Notes under the pieces: generated by a model
Database searches by the model: none
The model's input: only the letters and a program-made list of their open reading frames with translations
Told to the model about the DNA's origin: nothing
From: Pseudomonas frederiksbergensis
GTDB taxonomy: Bacteria > Pseudomonadota > Gammaproteobacteria > Pseudomonadales > Pseudomonadaceae
Length of the DNA: 64,000 nt
Direction of reading: 5' to 3'
Assembly: GCF_003732665.1 (NCBI RefSeq)
Contig: NZ_MOBP01000025.1
Location: 44,502-108,501, forward strand
Translations under genes and position numbers: made by a program
In this document: positions 1 through 8,216 of the stretch, in pieces
How the letters are laid out: the number at the start of each line of letters is the position of its first letter
Numbering within the stretch: position 1 is the first letter of the stretch

Positions 1-259
1 GATCACGGTGTCGATCACGGTGAATTCTTCGTAGGCGAACTGGTCCTGGCGCAATTTACCCAGACGCACGTTCGGCTCGAGCATGACCTGGCCGCCGGAC
101 GGCTCGAGATCGTTACCGAGGATTTTCATGAAGGTCGACTTGCCGCAACCGTTGGCGCCGATCAGGCCGTAGCGGTTGCCCGCCGCGAATTTGACCGAAA
201 CGTTCTCGAATAACGGCTTGGCGCCGAACTGCATCGTGATGTTAGCTGTAGAAATCAAA
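1..259 (-). CDS. ybiT: ABC-F family ATPase, YbiT-like (N-terminal part, runs off the window)
   Basis: Only the first 86 codons lie in the window; the rest continues beyond base 1. The product begins with an ABC nucleotide-binding fold: the Walker A motif GANGCGKST is visible near residues 36-44, followed by the stretch LGNDLEPSGG and the Q-loop region LRQDQFAYEEFTV, which match the start of E. coli YbiT closely. ABC-F proteins have two ATPase domains and no membrane part and act on the ribosome in translation. I chose the TTG at 257-259 because AGGAA lies just upstream on the minus strand and the resulting N-terminus (LISTANITMQF) matches the family. The ATG eight codons further in is the alternative. 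The family assignment is firm; the exact ABC-F subgroup is a recollection of the E. coli sequence. Confidence 0.85.
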
Positions 260-738
260 GGTTTTTCCTGCGAAGCATTCAGAGTAGCTAGGGGTGCGGC
301 AGTACCGATTCAGTACCCGGTTCCGGTTTTCAAACCACGGGAAATGCATCCCGGTCAGAAGCGGAAGGTCCATCTGGCAATAAGTGGACAGCAGCAATGG
401 AGCGCTTGGCCCGAGTCGAAGTGCGCTGAGGCGGGGTTCATTCCCGTCATCAACCAAGGGGGGCGCGTAATGTTTGGCGGCGATTGTACTGGTCTGGCTC
501 TTTAAACGATAGGGCGTTGAGCCTGCGCGGGCACTTTGGCAGCATCAGCGGACACATTTTCACAGTTGTAAGCTAACTATTTGTTACAAACGGGGGCTAA
601 AATGCCACCTTTCACCCAATGCCATGATGGCCTGGGCTCAAGGACGCGCCACCGGGACCGCTGTTTCGTATTCAGACACTGCGTCAGACCGCTTGGCCGG
701 CAGCGCAGTTTGTTCACTTCTGACGTGTGACGATTGCC
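260..738. other. Intergenic region between divergent ybiT and lpxO
   Basis: About 480 bases hold no gene I can support. An open frame on the plus strand up to 505 starts inside ybiT antisense and has no recognisable product. At 567-589 there is an inverted motif, TTGTAA, 12 bases, TTACAA, in an A+T-rich patch that could belong to the lpxO promoter or an operator. I see no clear -35/-10 pair. Confidence 0.4.
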
Positions 739-1638
739 GTGAAACTTATTATTGCCGCTATTTATGTTGTCTCCATCGCGTACGTTCACCTGCGCGGTCG
801 TGTCCGCCACAAACTGGGTCGTCAACTCAGCGATCACTCGACGTTCCTGGCGCCGATCAATTGCTTCCTTTATATGTTCTCCAAAATGCCCAGCAAACCC
901 TATCTCAACCCGGCGGACTTTCCGGACCTGAGCCCGTTGCAGGCGCACTGGGAAGAAATCCGCGAAGAGGGGCAGAACCTGCTGCGGGCCGGAGAAATCA
1001 AGCGCTCGAACCAATACGACGACGTGGGTTTCAACTCGTTCTTCAAGAGTGGCTGGAAGCGTTTCTACCTGAAGTGGTACGGCGACAGCCATCCTTCAGC
1101 CGAGAAACTCTGCCCACGCACCACTGAACTGGTGCAAAGCATCGGCTCGATCAAGGCCGCGATGTTCGCCGAGCTGCCACCGGGTTCCAAACTGGTGCGC
1201 CACCGCGATCCGTATGCAGGCTCCTACCGCTATCACCTGGGCCTGGAAACGCCGAACGATGCCGGCTGCTACATCAATGTCGACGGCGAGAACTACCACT
1301 GGCGCGATGGCGAAGCGGTGATGTTTGACGAAACGTTCATCCACTACGCGGAAAACACCACGGATCAGAACCGTATCATCCTGTTCTGCGACGTCGAACG
1401 CCCGATGAAGTACCGCTGGGCGGCGGCGTTCAACAGTTGGTTCAGCCGCAATGTGATGTCGGCGGCGGGCGCGCCGAATGATGCGGGCGACAAGACCGGT
1501 GGTATCAATCGGTTGTTCACCAAGATCTACAAGGTACGGTTGCGGGGCAAGGAGCTGAAGAAGCGCAACCGGGCGCGTTACTACCTGGAGAAATGGGCGA
1601 TTTTTGGTGGGCTATTGGCGGTTTTCGTGCTGATCTGA
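739..1638 (+). CDS. lpxO: Lipid A hydroxylase LpxO (Fe(II)/2-oxoglutarate dioxygenase)
   Basis: The product, about 299 residues, belongs to the aspartyl/asparaginyl beta-hydroxylase fold and matches LpxO, which adds a 2-hydroxyl group to a secondary acyl chain of lipid A at the inner membrane. Visible are an N-terminal membrane segment (about residues 2-18), the first iron-binding cluster VRHRDPYAGSYRYHLGL, the core motif WRDGEAVMFDETFIHYAEN with the distal histidine, and a second hydrophobic segment at the extreme C-terminus. The open frame extends to a GTG at 727, but the GTG at 739 gives the N-terminus MKLIIAAIYVVS, typical of Pseudomonas LpxO, so I prefer it; neither start has a strong ribosome site. 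It stands alone, divergent from ybiT, and a REP doublet follows. The family assignment is secure; the acyl position modified cannot be told from sequence. Confidence 0.88.
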   Translation: MKLIIAAIYVVSIAYVHLRGRVRHKLGRQLSDHSTFLAPINCFLYMFSKMPSKPYLNPADFPDLSPLQAHWEEIREEGQNLLRAGEIKRSNQYDDVGFNSFFKSGWKRFYLKWYGDSHPSAEKLCPRTTELVQSIGSIKAAMFAELPPGSKLVRHRDPYAGSYRYHLGLETPNDAGCYINVDGENYHWRDGEAVMFDETFIHYAENTTDQNRIILFCDVERPMKYRWAAAFNSWFSRNVMSAAGAPNDAGDKTGGINRLFTKIYKVRLRGKELKKRNRARYYLEKWAIFGGLLAVFVLI

Positions 1639-1660
1639 GTTTTGTATCTGAGCGGCTGAC

Positions 1661-1743
1661 GCCTTCGCGGGCAAGCCCGCTCCCACATTGGATCTGTGGT
1701 GTTCACAAATCCCCTGTGGGAGCGGGCTTGCTCGCGAAGAGGC
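1661..1743. repeat. REPIN doublet, GGGAGCGGGC type
   Basis: Two inverted copies of the Pseudomonas REP sequence (CTCCCACA... and ...TGTGGGAGCGGGCTTGC) flank a short spacer between the convergent lpxO and ligD genes. It probably forms a long hairpin and may end transcription from both sides. Confidence 0.9.
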
Positions 1744-1763
1744 CGTTACATTCACCACAAAGC

Positions 1764-4283
1764 CTAAGGCTTCTTGGCTCCCAACTGCTTCCACATCTTC
1801 GCCGTGATCTTCTGCCGATTGGCATACCCCTCCCACGGATCCCCCTTCAACCCCTCAAGCCGCTCCAGCAAATTGGCCACGGTCCATTCCTGGGAACCGT
1901 GTAATTCAGTCAACTCGTCCCGACTGATGGGCACCGACACCGGCAACCCTGGCCGAGCCCGCACCGAATACGCCGCCACCGTACTGGCCCCTCGGGTGTT
2001 GCGCAGGTAATCGACGAAGATCTTGCCGACCCGATTCTTCGGGCCCATGGTCGCGGTGATCCGTTCCGGCAGTTGCTGCGCCATGAACTGGGCGATGGCC
2101 TTGGCGAACGCCTTGACCGTGTCCCAGTCATCCTTGCGCGCCAGCGGCACGATGATGTGCATGCCTTTGCCGCCGCTGGTTTTCAAGAACGCCTCCAGGC
2201 CGATTTCGTCCAGCACCGACAGGGTCAGTTGCGTGGCCTCGACCATGCTTTTCCACGGCAGCGCCGGATCGGGGTCGAGGTCGAGGACAAACAGGTCCGG
2301 GGTTTCGATCTTGTCGTGGGTAGCGCCCCACGTATGCAACTCGATAGTGCCCATTTGCGTTGCGCCGATCAGCGCCTGGACCGTGTCGATTTCCATCAGC
2401 CGCGCATGGCCCAGGTCGATGTTCGGGTCCAGGTGCTTGATGTTGGGGATCGCCAGGCGTTCGGCATGTTTCTGGAAGAACTGTTCGCCTTCGACTCCTT
2501 CCGGCGCCCGCAACAGCGACACCGGGCGGTCGCGCAGGAACGGCAGGATCCACTGGCTGATGCTGTCGTAGAACTGCACCAGTTGCAGTTTTTGCGTGCC
2601 GCTGTCCTTGTCGATCACCCGCTCGGGATGAGTGATCTTGACCCCGGCGACGGTGCTGTCCTTGCTGATGGGTTTCTTCTCGCTCACAGGTTTGCTCGCT
2701 TTGGGGGATTGCGGTTGTTCACGAACAATCTCTGTTGCCGGTTTGTCGGTGCGCATGGCAATGAAGGCCGCTTGCCGGACCACGCCTTCACGGGTCCACT
2801 CGGCAAATTCCGCTTCGCACACCAGCGTCGGCTCGACCCATTGCACGCCCCGGGCCTGGGCGGACGTCAGGGGCTTGGCCAATGGCGAGGTCTTGCGTTC
2901 TAGTTTCTGCAGTTGCCCATGGAACAACTTGAGATTGGCCTGATTGAACCCGGTGCCGACCCGACCGGCATAAACCAGTCCGGTATCGTCGTAGACCCCG
3001 AGCAACAGGGCGCCAAAACCGCTGCGCGAGCCTTGCGGCGCGGTATAGCCGATGATCACGAACTCCTGGCGCAAGCGGCATTTGAGCTTGATCCAGTCGG
3101 GGCTGCGTCGAGACACGTAAGGGCTGCCGGCGCGCTTGCCGATCACGCCTTCCAATGACAGCGCACAGGCACTCTCGATGATGTCCTGGTGCTTGGCGGT
3201 GAACGCCTCGGAAAAGCGCAACACCTGCCGCGACTTGCGCCCCAAGGCTTTTTTCAACGCGCCACGGCGATCTTCCACCGGTAATTCGCGCTGATCGACG
3301 CCGTGCAAGAAGGGCGCGTCAAACACGAAATAGACGATATCCACCGAGCGGCCGATTTCGAAAGCGTTCTGCAACGCCTGAAAATCCGGAAAGCCTTTGT
3401 CGTTCAACACCACCACTTCGCCGTCCAGCCAACTGCCGTCGAGTTTCATATCGGCCAGAGCCTTGGCTTGCAGCGGTAATTTGGCGGTCCAGTCGTGGCC
3501 GTTGCGGGTCAACAACCGAACTTCGCCGTTGTCGATTCGGGCGAGGATGCGGTAGCCATCGAACTTGATTTCATAACGCCAGTCGCCGGCCGGGGCCTTG
3601 TCCATCAGCGTCGCCAGTTGAGGGCTGAATGTTTCGGGCAGGGTGGCTGGTTTGGGTTTTTTAACGGTTTTTTTTGTGGCTTTTTTGGTGGCTTTTTTGG
3701 TGGTCTTATCGCCCACCGTGGCATCGCTCAATACGCTTTTCGGCAGCTCGGCCACCACATCAAACTCACTGATCGGCCGCGCCTGTTGATCCTTTTCCTT
3801 GATCAGCAGCCATTGTTCCTTGTCGCCACTGCCGCGCAGGTGAGTGCGCACCAACGCCCAGTCCCCCGAGAGCTTTTCGCCGATCAAGGTGAATTTCAGT
3901 TTGCCGGCCTTGTAGGTTTCCTGCGGATCACCAATGGGCTGCCAGACGCCGTGATCCCAGACGATCACATCCCCGGCGCCGTACTGACCCTCGGGAATAC
4001 TGCCCTCGAAGGTGCCGTAGCTGATGGGATGGTCTTCGACATGTACCGCCAGGCGCTTTTGCGTCGGATCGAGGCTCGGGCCTTTGGGCACGGCCCAGCT
4101 CTTGAGGGTGCCATCGAGTTCCAGGCGAAAGTCATAATGCAGGTTGCGCGCATCGTGTTTCTGGATCACGAAACGCAGGGCCGACGCGGTTTTCTTGCCG
4201 CGTTTGGCCGGCGCCGATTCGGGCGGCTCCGAGGTGATCTCGAAGTTGCGTTTGCGCGTGTATTCACTCACCGGTTTAGCCAT
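1764..4283 (-). CDS. ligD: DNA ligase D (phosphoesterase-ligase-polymerase)
   Basis: This 839-residue protein has the three-part layout of Pseudomonas LigD, which processes and seals double-strand breaks with Ku. The 3'-phosphoesterase domain is at about residues 20-190 (FVIQKHDARNLHYDFRLELDG; VEDHPISYGTFEGSIPEGQYG). The ATP-dependent ligase domain is at about 210-520, with the adenylated lysine at K240 in YEIKFDGYR. The primase-polymerase domain is at about 545-839 (LDLDPDPALPW with its metal-binding aspartates, and TSGGKGMHIIVPL). The linker before the ligase is a lysine/threonine-rich repeat (TTKKATKKATKKTVKK). The start at 4283 lies 33 bases after the ku stop, so the two genes are very probably one operon. 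The ribosome site is weak, which fits coupling to ku. Family and domain order are clear. Confidence 0.97.
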   Translation of the reverse strand: MAKPVSEYTRKRNFEITSEPPESAPAKRGKKTASALRFVIQKHDARNLHYDFRLELDGTLKSWAVPKGPSLDPTQKRLAVHVEDHPISYGTFEGSIPEGQYGAGDVIVWDHGVWQPIGDPQETYKAGKLKFTLIGEKLSGDWALVRTHLRGSGDKEQWLLIKEKDQQARPISEFDVVAELPKSVLSDATVGDKTTKKATKKATKKTVKKPKPATLPETFSPQLATLMDKAPAGDWRYEIKFDGYRILARIDNGEVRLLTRNGHDWTAKLPLQAKALADMKLDGSWLDGEVVVLNDKGFPDFQALQNAFEIGRSVDIVYFVFDAPFLHGVDQRELPVEDRRGALKKALGRKSRQVLRFSEAFTAKHQDIIESACALSLEGVIGKRAGSPYVSRRSPDWIKLKCRLRQEFVIIGYTAPQGSRSGFGALLLGVYDDTGLVYAGRVGTGFNQANLKLFHGQLQKLERKTSPLAKPLTSAQARGVQWVEPTLVCEAEFAEWTREGVVRQAAFIAMRTDKPATEIVREQPQSPKASKPVSEKKPISKDSTVAGVKITHPERVIDKDSGTQKLQLVQFYDSISQWILPFLRDRPVSLLRAPEGVEGEQFFQKHAERLAIPNIKHLDPNIDLGHARLMEIDTVQALIGATQMGTIELHTWGATHDKIETPDLFVLDLDPDPALPWKSMVEATQLTLSVLDEIGLEAFLKTSGGKGMHIIVPLARKDDWDTVKAFAKAIAQFMAQQLPERITATMGPKNRVGKIFVDYLRNTRGASTVAAYSVRARPGLPVSVPISRDELTELHGSQEWTVANLLERLEGLKGDPWEGYANRQKITAKMWKQLGAKKP

Positions 4284-4316
4284 GGCGGACTACCCTGTGC
4301 TGCGAGTCCCGGGCCG

Positions 4317-5192
4317 TCAGCCGCGAGAACTCTTCGTGGCTTTTTTCGCCGGAGCCGGTTTGGCCGCAGCTTTGCGCGGCTTGGCCGCCGGTTTGCTGGC
4401 TGCCTTGCCGCCGAGGCTGCGTTTGAGCAGTTCGGTCAAGTCAATGACATCCGCCGTTTTACGTTCCTCCTCGCCAGTGGTGCTCTCGACGTCTTCGATC
4501 TTGCCTTCATGGGCCTTTTTCTCCACGAGGGCCATGATCTTGTCTTCGAAACTGTCGCGGTAATCCTCGGGTTTCCAGTCGGCGCTCATGTCTTCCACCA
4601 GGCGCTTGGCCATCTCCAGCTCTCCTTTTGCCAGTTCGGGTTTGGTCACCTCGCTGCCCAGTTCCAGTTCATCCAGGCTGCGCACTTCCGCCGGCCAACG
4701 CAGCATCACCAGCACCATCGCCGACTCCAGTGGCATCAGCGCCGCCAGGTGCTGACGGGTGTGCAGCACGACATGGGCGAGGGCGACCTTGTTGGTCTTG
4801 CTCAGGGTTTCACGCAAAAGTGCGTAGACCTTGCCACCGCGTTTGTCCGGCGCCAAGTAATAGGGTGTGTCGATGTTTTGCAGCGGGATCTGCTCGCTGT
4901 CGACGAAGGCGAAGATGTCGATGGTCTGGGTCGACAGCGGGTGCGCGGAGCGGATTTCCTCTTCGCTGAGCACCACATAGCGACCCTTTTCGTAGGCCAC
5001 GCCTTTGACGATATGTTCCTTGGTGACTTCCTTGCCGGTGACCTTGTTGACGCGTTTGTAGCCCACCGGGTCCATGCTGCGGCTGTCGAGCCAGTCGAAA
5101 TCCACCCCTTGGGATGAGGTTGCCGACACCAGTGCCACGGGGATGTGCACCAAGCCGAAACTGATTGCGCCTTTCCAGATTGCTCGGGCCAT
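4317..5192 (-). CDS. ku: Non-homologous end joining protein Ku
   Basis: The 291-residue product starts MARAIWKGAISFGLVHIPV, the hallmark of bacterial Ku. Ku forms a homodimeric ring that threads onto double-strand DNA ends and recruits LigD. The Ku core fills about residues 1-255. The last 30 residues are a basic alanine/lysine/proline tail (AASKPAAKPRKAAAKPAPA), a common extension in bacterial Ku that contributes to DNA binding. It is the first gene of the ku-ligD pair, and its ATG at 5190-5192 is the only reasonable start. Pseudomonas end joining is usually linked to stationary phase or stress, but I see no regulatory site here that proves this. Confidence 0.97.
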   Translation of the reverse strand: MARAIWKGAISFGLVHIPVALVSATSSQGVDFDWLDSRSMDPVGYKRVNKVTGKEVTKEHIVKGVAYEKGRYVVLSEEEIRSAHPLSTQTIDIFAFVDSEQIPLQNIDTPYYLAPDKRGGKVYALLRETLSKTNKVALAHVVLHTRQHLAALMPLESAMVLVMLRWPAEVRSLDELELGSEVTKPELAKGELEMAKRLVEDMSADWKPEDYRDSFEDKIMALVEKKAHEGKIEDVESTTGEEERKTADVIDLTELLKRSLGGKAASKPAAKPRKAAAKPAPAKKATKSSRG

Positions 5193-5395
5193 CTTCGTCT
5201 ACTCGCAAGTGATGATCAGGTGACCTTTGGCCCCGCGCAAAAGTTTCAGCGGCTTGCGCCCAGGCGCTGCGGGGGGATCAGCGGTGCAGGTAAACCGGTG
5301 TTACATCTGTGAAGGAGGTTTCAGTTAACAAATCCGAACGTCGGGCGTAGCGTGGCATCGAAGACTCTATTCCCGTGTCCGCAGAGAGGCTCCCC

Positions 5396-5710
5396 ATGAA
5401 CAGATTTGTGCTCGGTAGCACCGTGTTGGCCTTGAGCGCTGTGCTCGGCCAGACGGCCCTGGCCCAGAGCCCGACGGGCAGCAGTAACAACAACCCCTAC
5501 AACAGCCCGATTCACCGGGCCAACCCCAACAGTATGCAAGGCACGCAGCCGGCCACCCGACAGCCCACGTTCGCCCCCGTGCCGCGCCCGCCAACCCTGG
5601 AAAACGGCGGCATCGGCAACCGCTATCCCCAGGACAAAGCAGCGCCCAGCTCGCCACCGAAATTCATTCCCAACCCACCACCCCGGGACTCGGACAGCAG
5701 CAACCGTTGA
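5396..5710 (+). CDS. Small secreted proline/asparagine-rich protein, function unknown
   Basis: A 104-residue protein with a clear Sec signal peptide (MNRFVLGSTVLALSAVLGQT, cleavage probably after AQTALAQ). The mature part is low in complexity and rich in Pro, Asn and Ser (SSNNNPYNSPIHRANP; PRPPTLENGGIGNRYPQ), with no known domain visible. I chose the ATG at 5396 over an in-frame upstream start at 5375 because only the former places the signal sequence at the N-terminus, with GAGAGG just upstream. It lies 48 bases before the sugar dehydrogenase gene and may share its transcript. It is exported to the periplasm or beyond; nothing more can be said. Confidence 0.7.
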   Translation: MNRFVLGSTVLALSAVLGQTALAQSPTGSSNNNPYNSPIHRANPNSMQGTQPATRQPTFAPVPRPPTLENGGIGNRYPQDKAAPSSPPKFIPNPPPRDSDSSNR

Positions 5711-5758
5711 CCGGCAGATTGATTCTGTCAGCCATTCGAACGACAAAAGGAAGCGTGC

Positions 5759-6910
5759 ATGTTGCGTAAAACCCTCCTGGCGACCTTCTGCGCCAGCGTA
5801 CTGATCACCGCCGCGGCGCCTGTTTTCGCGGCGCCCGCCCAGGAACTCAAAAGCGAACAAGGCACCCTCGAAGTCACGCCGATTACCAAGGGCCTGGAAC
5901 ACCCGTGGGCCTTGGCATTTCTGCCGGATCGCCAAGGGATGTTGGTGACTGAACGGCCCGGCAACCTGCGGGTAGTCAGCACCGATGGCAAACGCTCAGC
6001 GCCGATCAGCGGCGTGCCCAATGTCTGGGCCAAGGGGCAGGGCGGTTTGCTCGATGTGGTGCTGTCACCGGATTTCCAGCAGGACCGCATGGTTTATCTG
6101 TCCTTCGCCGAGGGCGGTGGCGATGGCGACAAGGCCGGGACGGCGGTGGGTCGCGGGCGTTTGTCCGAAGACCTGACCACCCTCAAGGATTTCAAGGTTA
6201 TTTTCCGCCAGGAGCCGAAGCTCTCGGTGGGTAATCACTTCGGCTCGCGGCTGGTGTTCGACCGTGACGGTTATCTGTTCATCACCCTGGGTGAAAACAA
6301 TGACCGCATGACCGCCCAGGACCTCGATAAGCTGCAAGGCAAAGTCGTGCGGATCTACCCGGACGGCAAGGTGCCGGACGACAACCCCTTTGTCGGTCAG
6401 GCTGGCGTGCGTCCGGAGATCTGGTCCTACGGCCATCGCAACCCCCAAGGCGCGGCACTCAACCCCTGGAACGGCACGCTGTGGGAAAACGAGCACGGCC
6501 CCAAGGGGGGTGACGAGATCAACGTCATCGAGCGCGGCAAGAATTACGGTTGGCCCCTGGCAACCAACGGCATCAACTATTCCGGCCAGCCGATTCCGGA
6601 GGCCACGGGCAAGACCGCCGAAGGCACCGTGCCGCCGCACCATGTCTGGGAAGTCTCTCCTGCCATCAGCGGCATGGCGTTCTACGACGCCGACCGCTTC
6701 AAGCCTTGGCAGCACAACGTATTCATCGGCGCGCTGGCGAGCCAGGAGCTGATTCGCTTGCAATTCGATGGCGACAAAGTGGTGCATGAAGAGCGTTTGC
6801 TGGGGGAACTCAAGGCGCGGATTCGCGATGTACGGCAGGGGCCTGACGGGTATTTGTATGTGCTGACGGATGAGGAAGACGGGGCTTTGTACAAAGTCGG
6901 GTTGAAGTAA
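5759..6910 (+). CDS. PQQ-dependent aldose sugar dehydrogenase-like protein (YliI/Asd family)
   Basis: The 383-residue product has a signal peptide (MLRKTLLATFCASVLITAAAP...FAAPA) and then the six-bladed propeller of soluble PQQ-type sugar dehydrogenases. Visible family motifs are GLEHPWALAFLPD near residue 50, VGNHFGSRLVFDRDGYLFITLGEN, YGHRNPQGAALNPW and LWENEHGPKGGDEIN, the last lining the PQQ/calcium site in E. coli YliI. Such enzymes oxidise aldoses in the periplasm; the real substrate and cofactor occupancy cannot be told from sequence. The ATG at 5759 follows AAAGGAAG at good spacing. It may be co-transcribed with the secreted proline-rich protein upstream, and a REP doublet follows the stop. 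Confidence 0.88.
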   Translation: MLRKTLLATFCASVLITAAAPVFAAPAQELKSEQGTLEVTPITKGLEHPWALAFLPDRQGMLVTERPGNLRVVSTDGKRSAPISGVPNVWAKGQGGLLDVVLSPDFQQDRMVYLSFAEGGGDGDKAGTAVGRGRLSEDLTTLKDFKVIFRQEPKLSVGNHFGSRLVFDRDGYLFITLGENNDRMTAQDLDKLQGKVVRIYPDGKVPDDNPFVGQAGVRPEIWSYGHRNPQGAALNPWNGTLWENEHGPKGGDEINVIERGKNYGWPLATNGINYSGQPIPEATGKTAEGTVPPHHVWEVSPAISGMAFYDADRFKPWQHNVFIGALASQELIRLQFDGDKVVHEERLLGELKARIRDVRQGPDGYLYVLTDEEDGALYKVGLK

Positions 6911-6920
6911 AACTCATCTA

Positions 6921-6996
6921 CCGCTTTCGCGAGCAAGCCCGCTCCCACAGAGGGAACGCATTCCAAATGTGGGAGCGGGCTTGCTCGCGAAGGCGG
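6921..6996. repeat. REPIN doublet, GGGAGCGGGC type
   Basis: Inverted REP copies (CGCGAGCAAGCCCGCTCCCA and its complement) separated by a short spacer, between the convergent sugar dehydrogenase and GNAT/C39 genes. Confidence 0.9.
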
Positions 6997-7026
6997 CTTC
7001 ATACGCACCAAAAATCCAGAGCTGCT

Positions 7027-8124
7027 TCACTGTCGGCTATACAGAATCACCGCCGCCCGAAGCTTCCCCCGTCCAAAACTGCACATCTTCTCAAACTCCC
7101 CATGACTCACCGGCAAGTGCTGACAGTCCATGGGCTGGCGATGCTGGCTGTGATCCACATCCGGGTCGTGCAGGTAGACAAACTCCTCGTCGCAATCGGT
7201 GACCATCACCCAGTGCGGCGCCTTTGAGCGGGTCAGGCGATAGCTGCTGATCAACACCAGCGGCTGCCCGCCCGCATCCAGCAGTCGGGGCAGATCCAGC
7301 GGCCCGCCAATCACCCGTTCCACGTCGGTGTCCTGCAATTGCGCGGTGAACTCCTCGTGGACCAGACGCATTACGTCCTTTTTATGTTCATCGCGCACGC
7401 CATCGAGAAACAACGGCCCGGCCATGCTCAATTGCAACCGCACGCGAAAGCCGCGTCGCCACGCCGCCAGCGCCAAACCTTGGGGGCTGCAACCACCGTG
7501 CCCCGAGGTCATGAACACCGTGGTCGCCTCGCGCCAGATTTGCAGTTCTTCACGCCGTTCCAGCAATCGGCCCTGTTGCAGCGCGCCCATGGCCATCAGC
7601 AAACAGGCCGGGCCGCAGGTGAAATCGGTGGTCTGGCGATACCAGGGCACCTGGATATTGCGCGAATCCCGGTGCTGGAGGATGCGTTTCTCCAGGCGCA
7701 GCGCGTCGGCGTGGTCCTGGTAATAGTCATGAATCAGCGCAAAGCGCCGGTAACCGTTGCGCTCATACAGGGCAATCGCCGCCGGGTTGTCGATGCGCAC
7801 CTCCAGCCGCAGGTAAGCGCAATCGTGCTCAAGGGCACAGGCCTCGACCCGCTCCAGCAACTGCTTGCCCAAGCCATTGCCTCGAGCTTCGGCGGCGATG
7901 GCAATCGAATACAGCCGCGCCAGGGACGTGCCGCGATGGAACAACACCACCGCGTACCCGAGCAGCGCCTCGCCGACCTCGGCGACCAATAGTTGTCCAT
8001 GGGCACGGGTGATCATCCACTGAAAACTGCGACTGTTGAGCCGATCCGTGGTGAAGCATTGCTCTTCGAGTTTGAGCAGCGCCGGTAAGTCGTCAACTAC
8101 CGCCAAGCGAAAGACAGGATGCAT
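7027..8124 (-). CDS. GNAT acetyltransferase fused to C39-like cysteine peptidase
   Basis: The 365-residue protein joins two enzymes. Residues 1-150 are a RimI-type GNAT N-acetyltransferase (RLAVVDDLPALLKLEEQCF; the acetyl-CoA loop EARGNGLGKQLLERVE; NPAAIALYERNGYRRF). Residues 155-365 are a papain-like C39 peptidase: catalytic Cys170 in FTCGPACLLMA, then the histidine in APHWVMVTD and the aspartate in FVYLHDPD, so the triad looks complete. I placed the start at the ATG 8122-8124; the open frame continues upstream but without family sequence. It is divergent, 92 bases away, from a RimK-like ATP-grasp gene. I recall this acetyltransferase/peptidase/ligase set from comparative studies of peptide-modifying amidoligases. 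An intracellular peptide or protein-tail modification pathway is likely; the substrate is unknown. Confidence 0.85.
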   Translation of the reverse strand: MHPVFRLAVVDDLPALLKLEEQCFTTDRLNSRSFQWMITRAHGQLLVAEVGEALLGYAVVLFHRGTSLARLYSIAIAAEARGNGLGKQLLERVEACALEHDCAYLRLEVRIDNPAAIALYERNGYRRFALIHDYYQDHADALRLEKRILQHRDSRNIQVPWYRQTTDFTCGPACLLMAMGALQQGRLLERREELQIWREATTVFMTSGHGGCSPQGLALAAWRRGFRVRLQLSMAGPLFLDGVRDEHKKDVMRLVHEEFTAQLQDTDVERVIGGPLDLPRLLDAGGQPLVLISSYRLTRSKAPHWVMVTDCDEEFVYLHDPDVDHSQHRQPMDCQHLPVSHGEFEKMCSFGRGKLRAAVILYSRQ

Positions 8125-8216
8125 ATGACCACCGTAAAAGTTGCGTAACGAAACGGGACTTTCGAAAAAGTTCGTGCTTAATAGGAAAGGTCTTGTTCTC
8201 CAACGGATCAATCACT

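Noticed and set aside
176..505. 109-codon frame in the ybiT-lpxO region
   Set aside because: It begins antisense to ybiT, lacks a ribosome site and shows no family features.
3495..5117. 540-codon plus-strand frame across ligD and ku
   Set aside because: It is antisense to two confidently assigned genes and has no recognisable domain.
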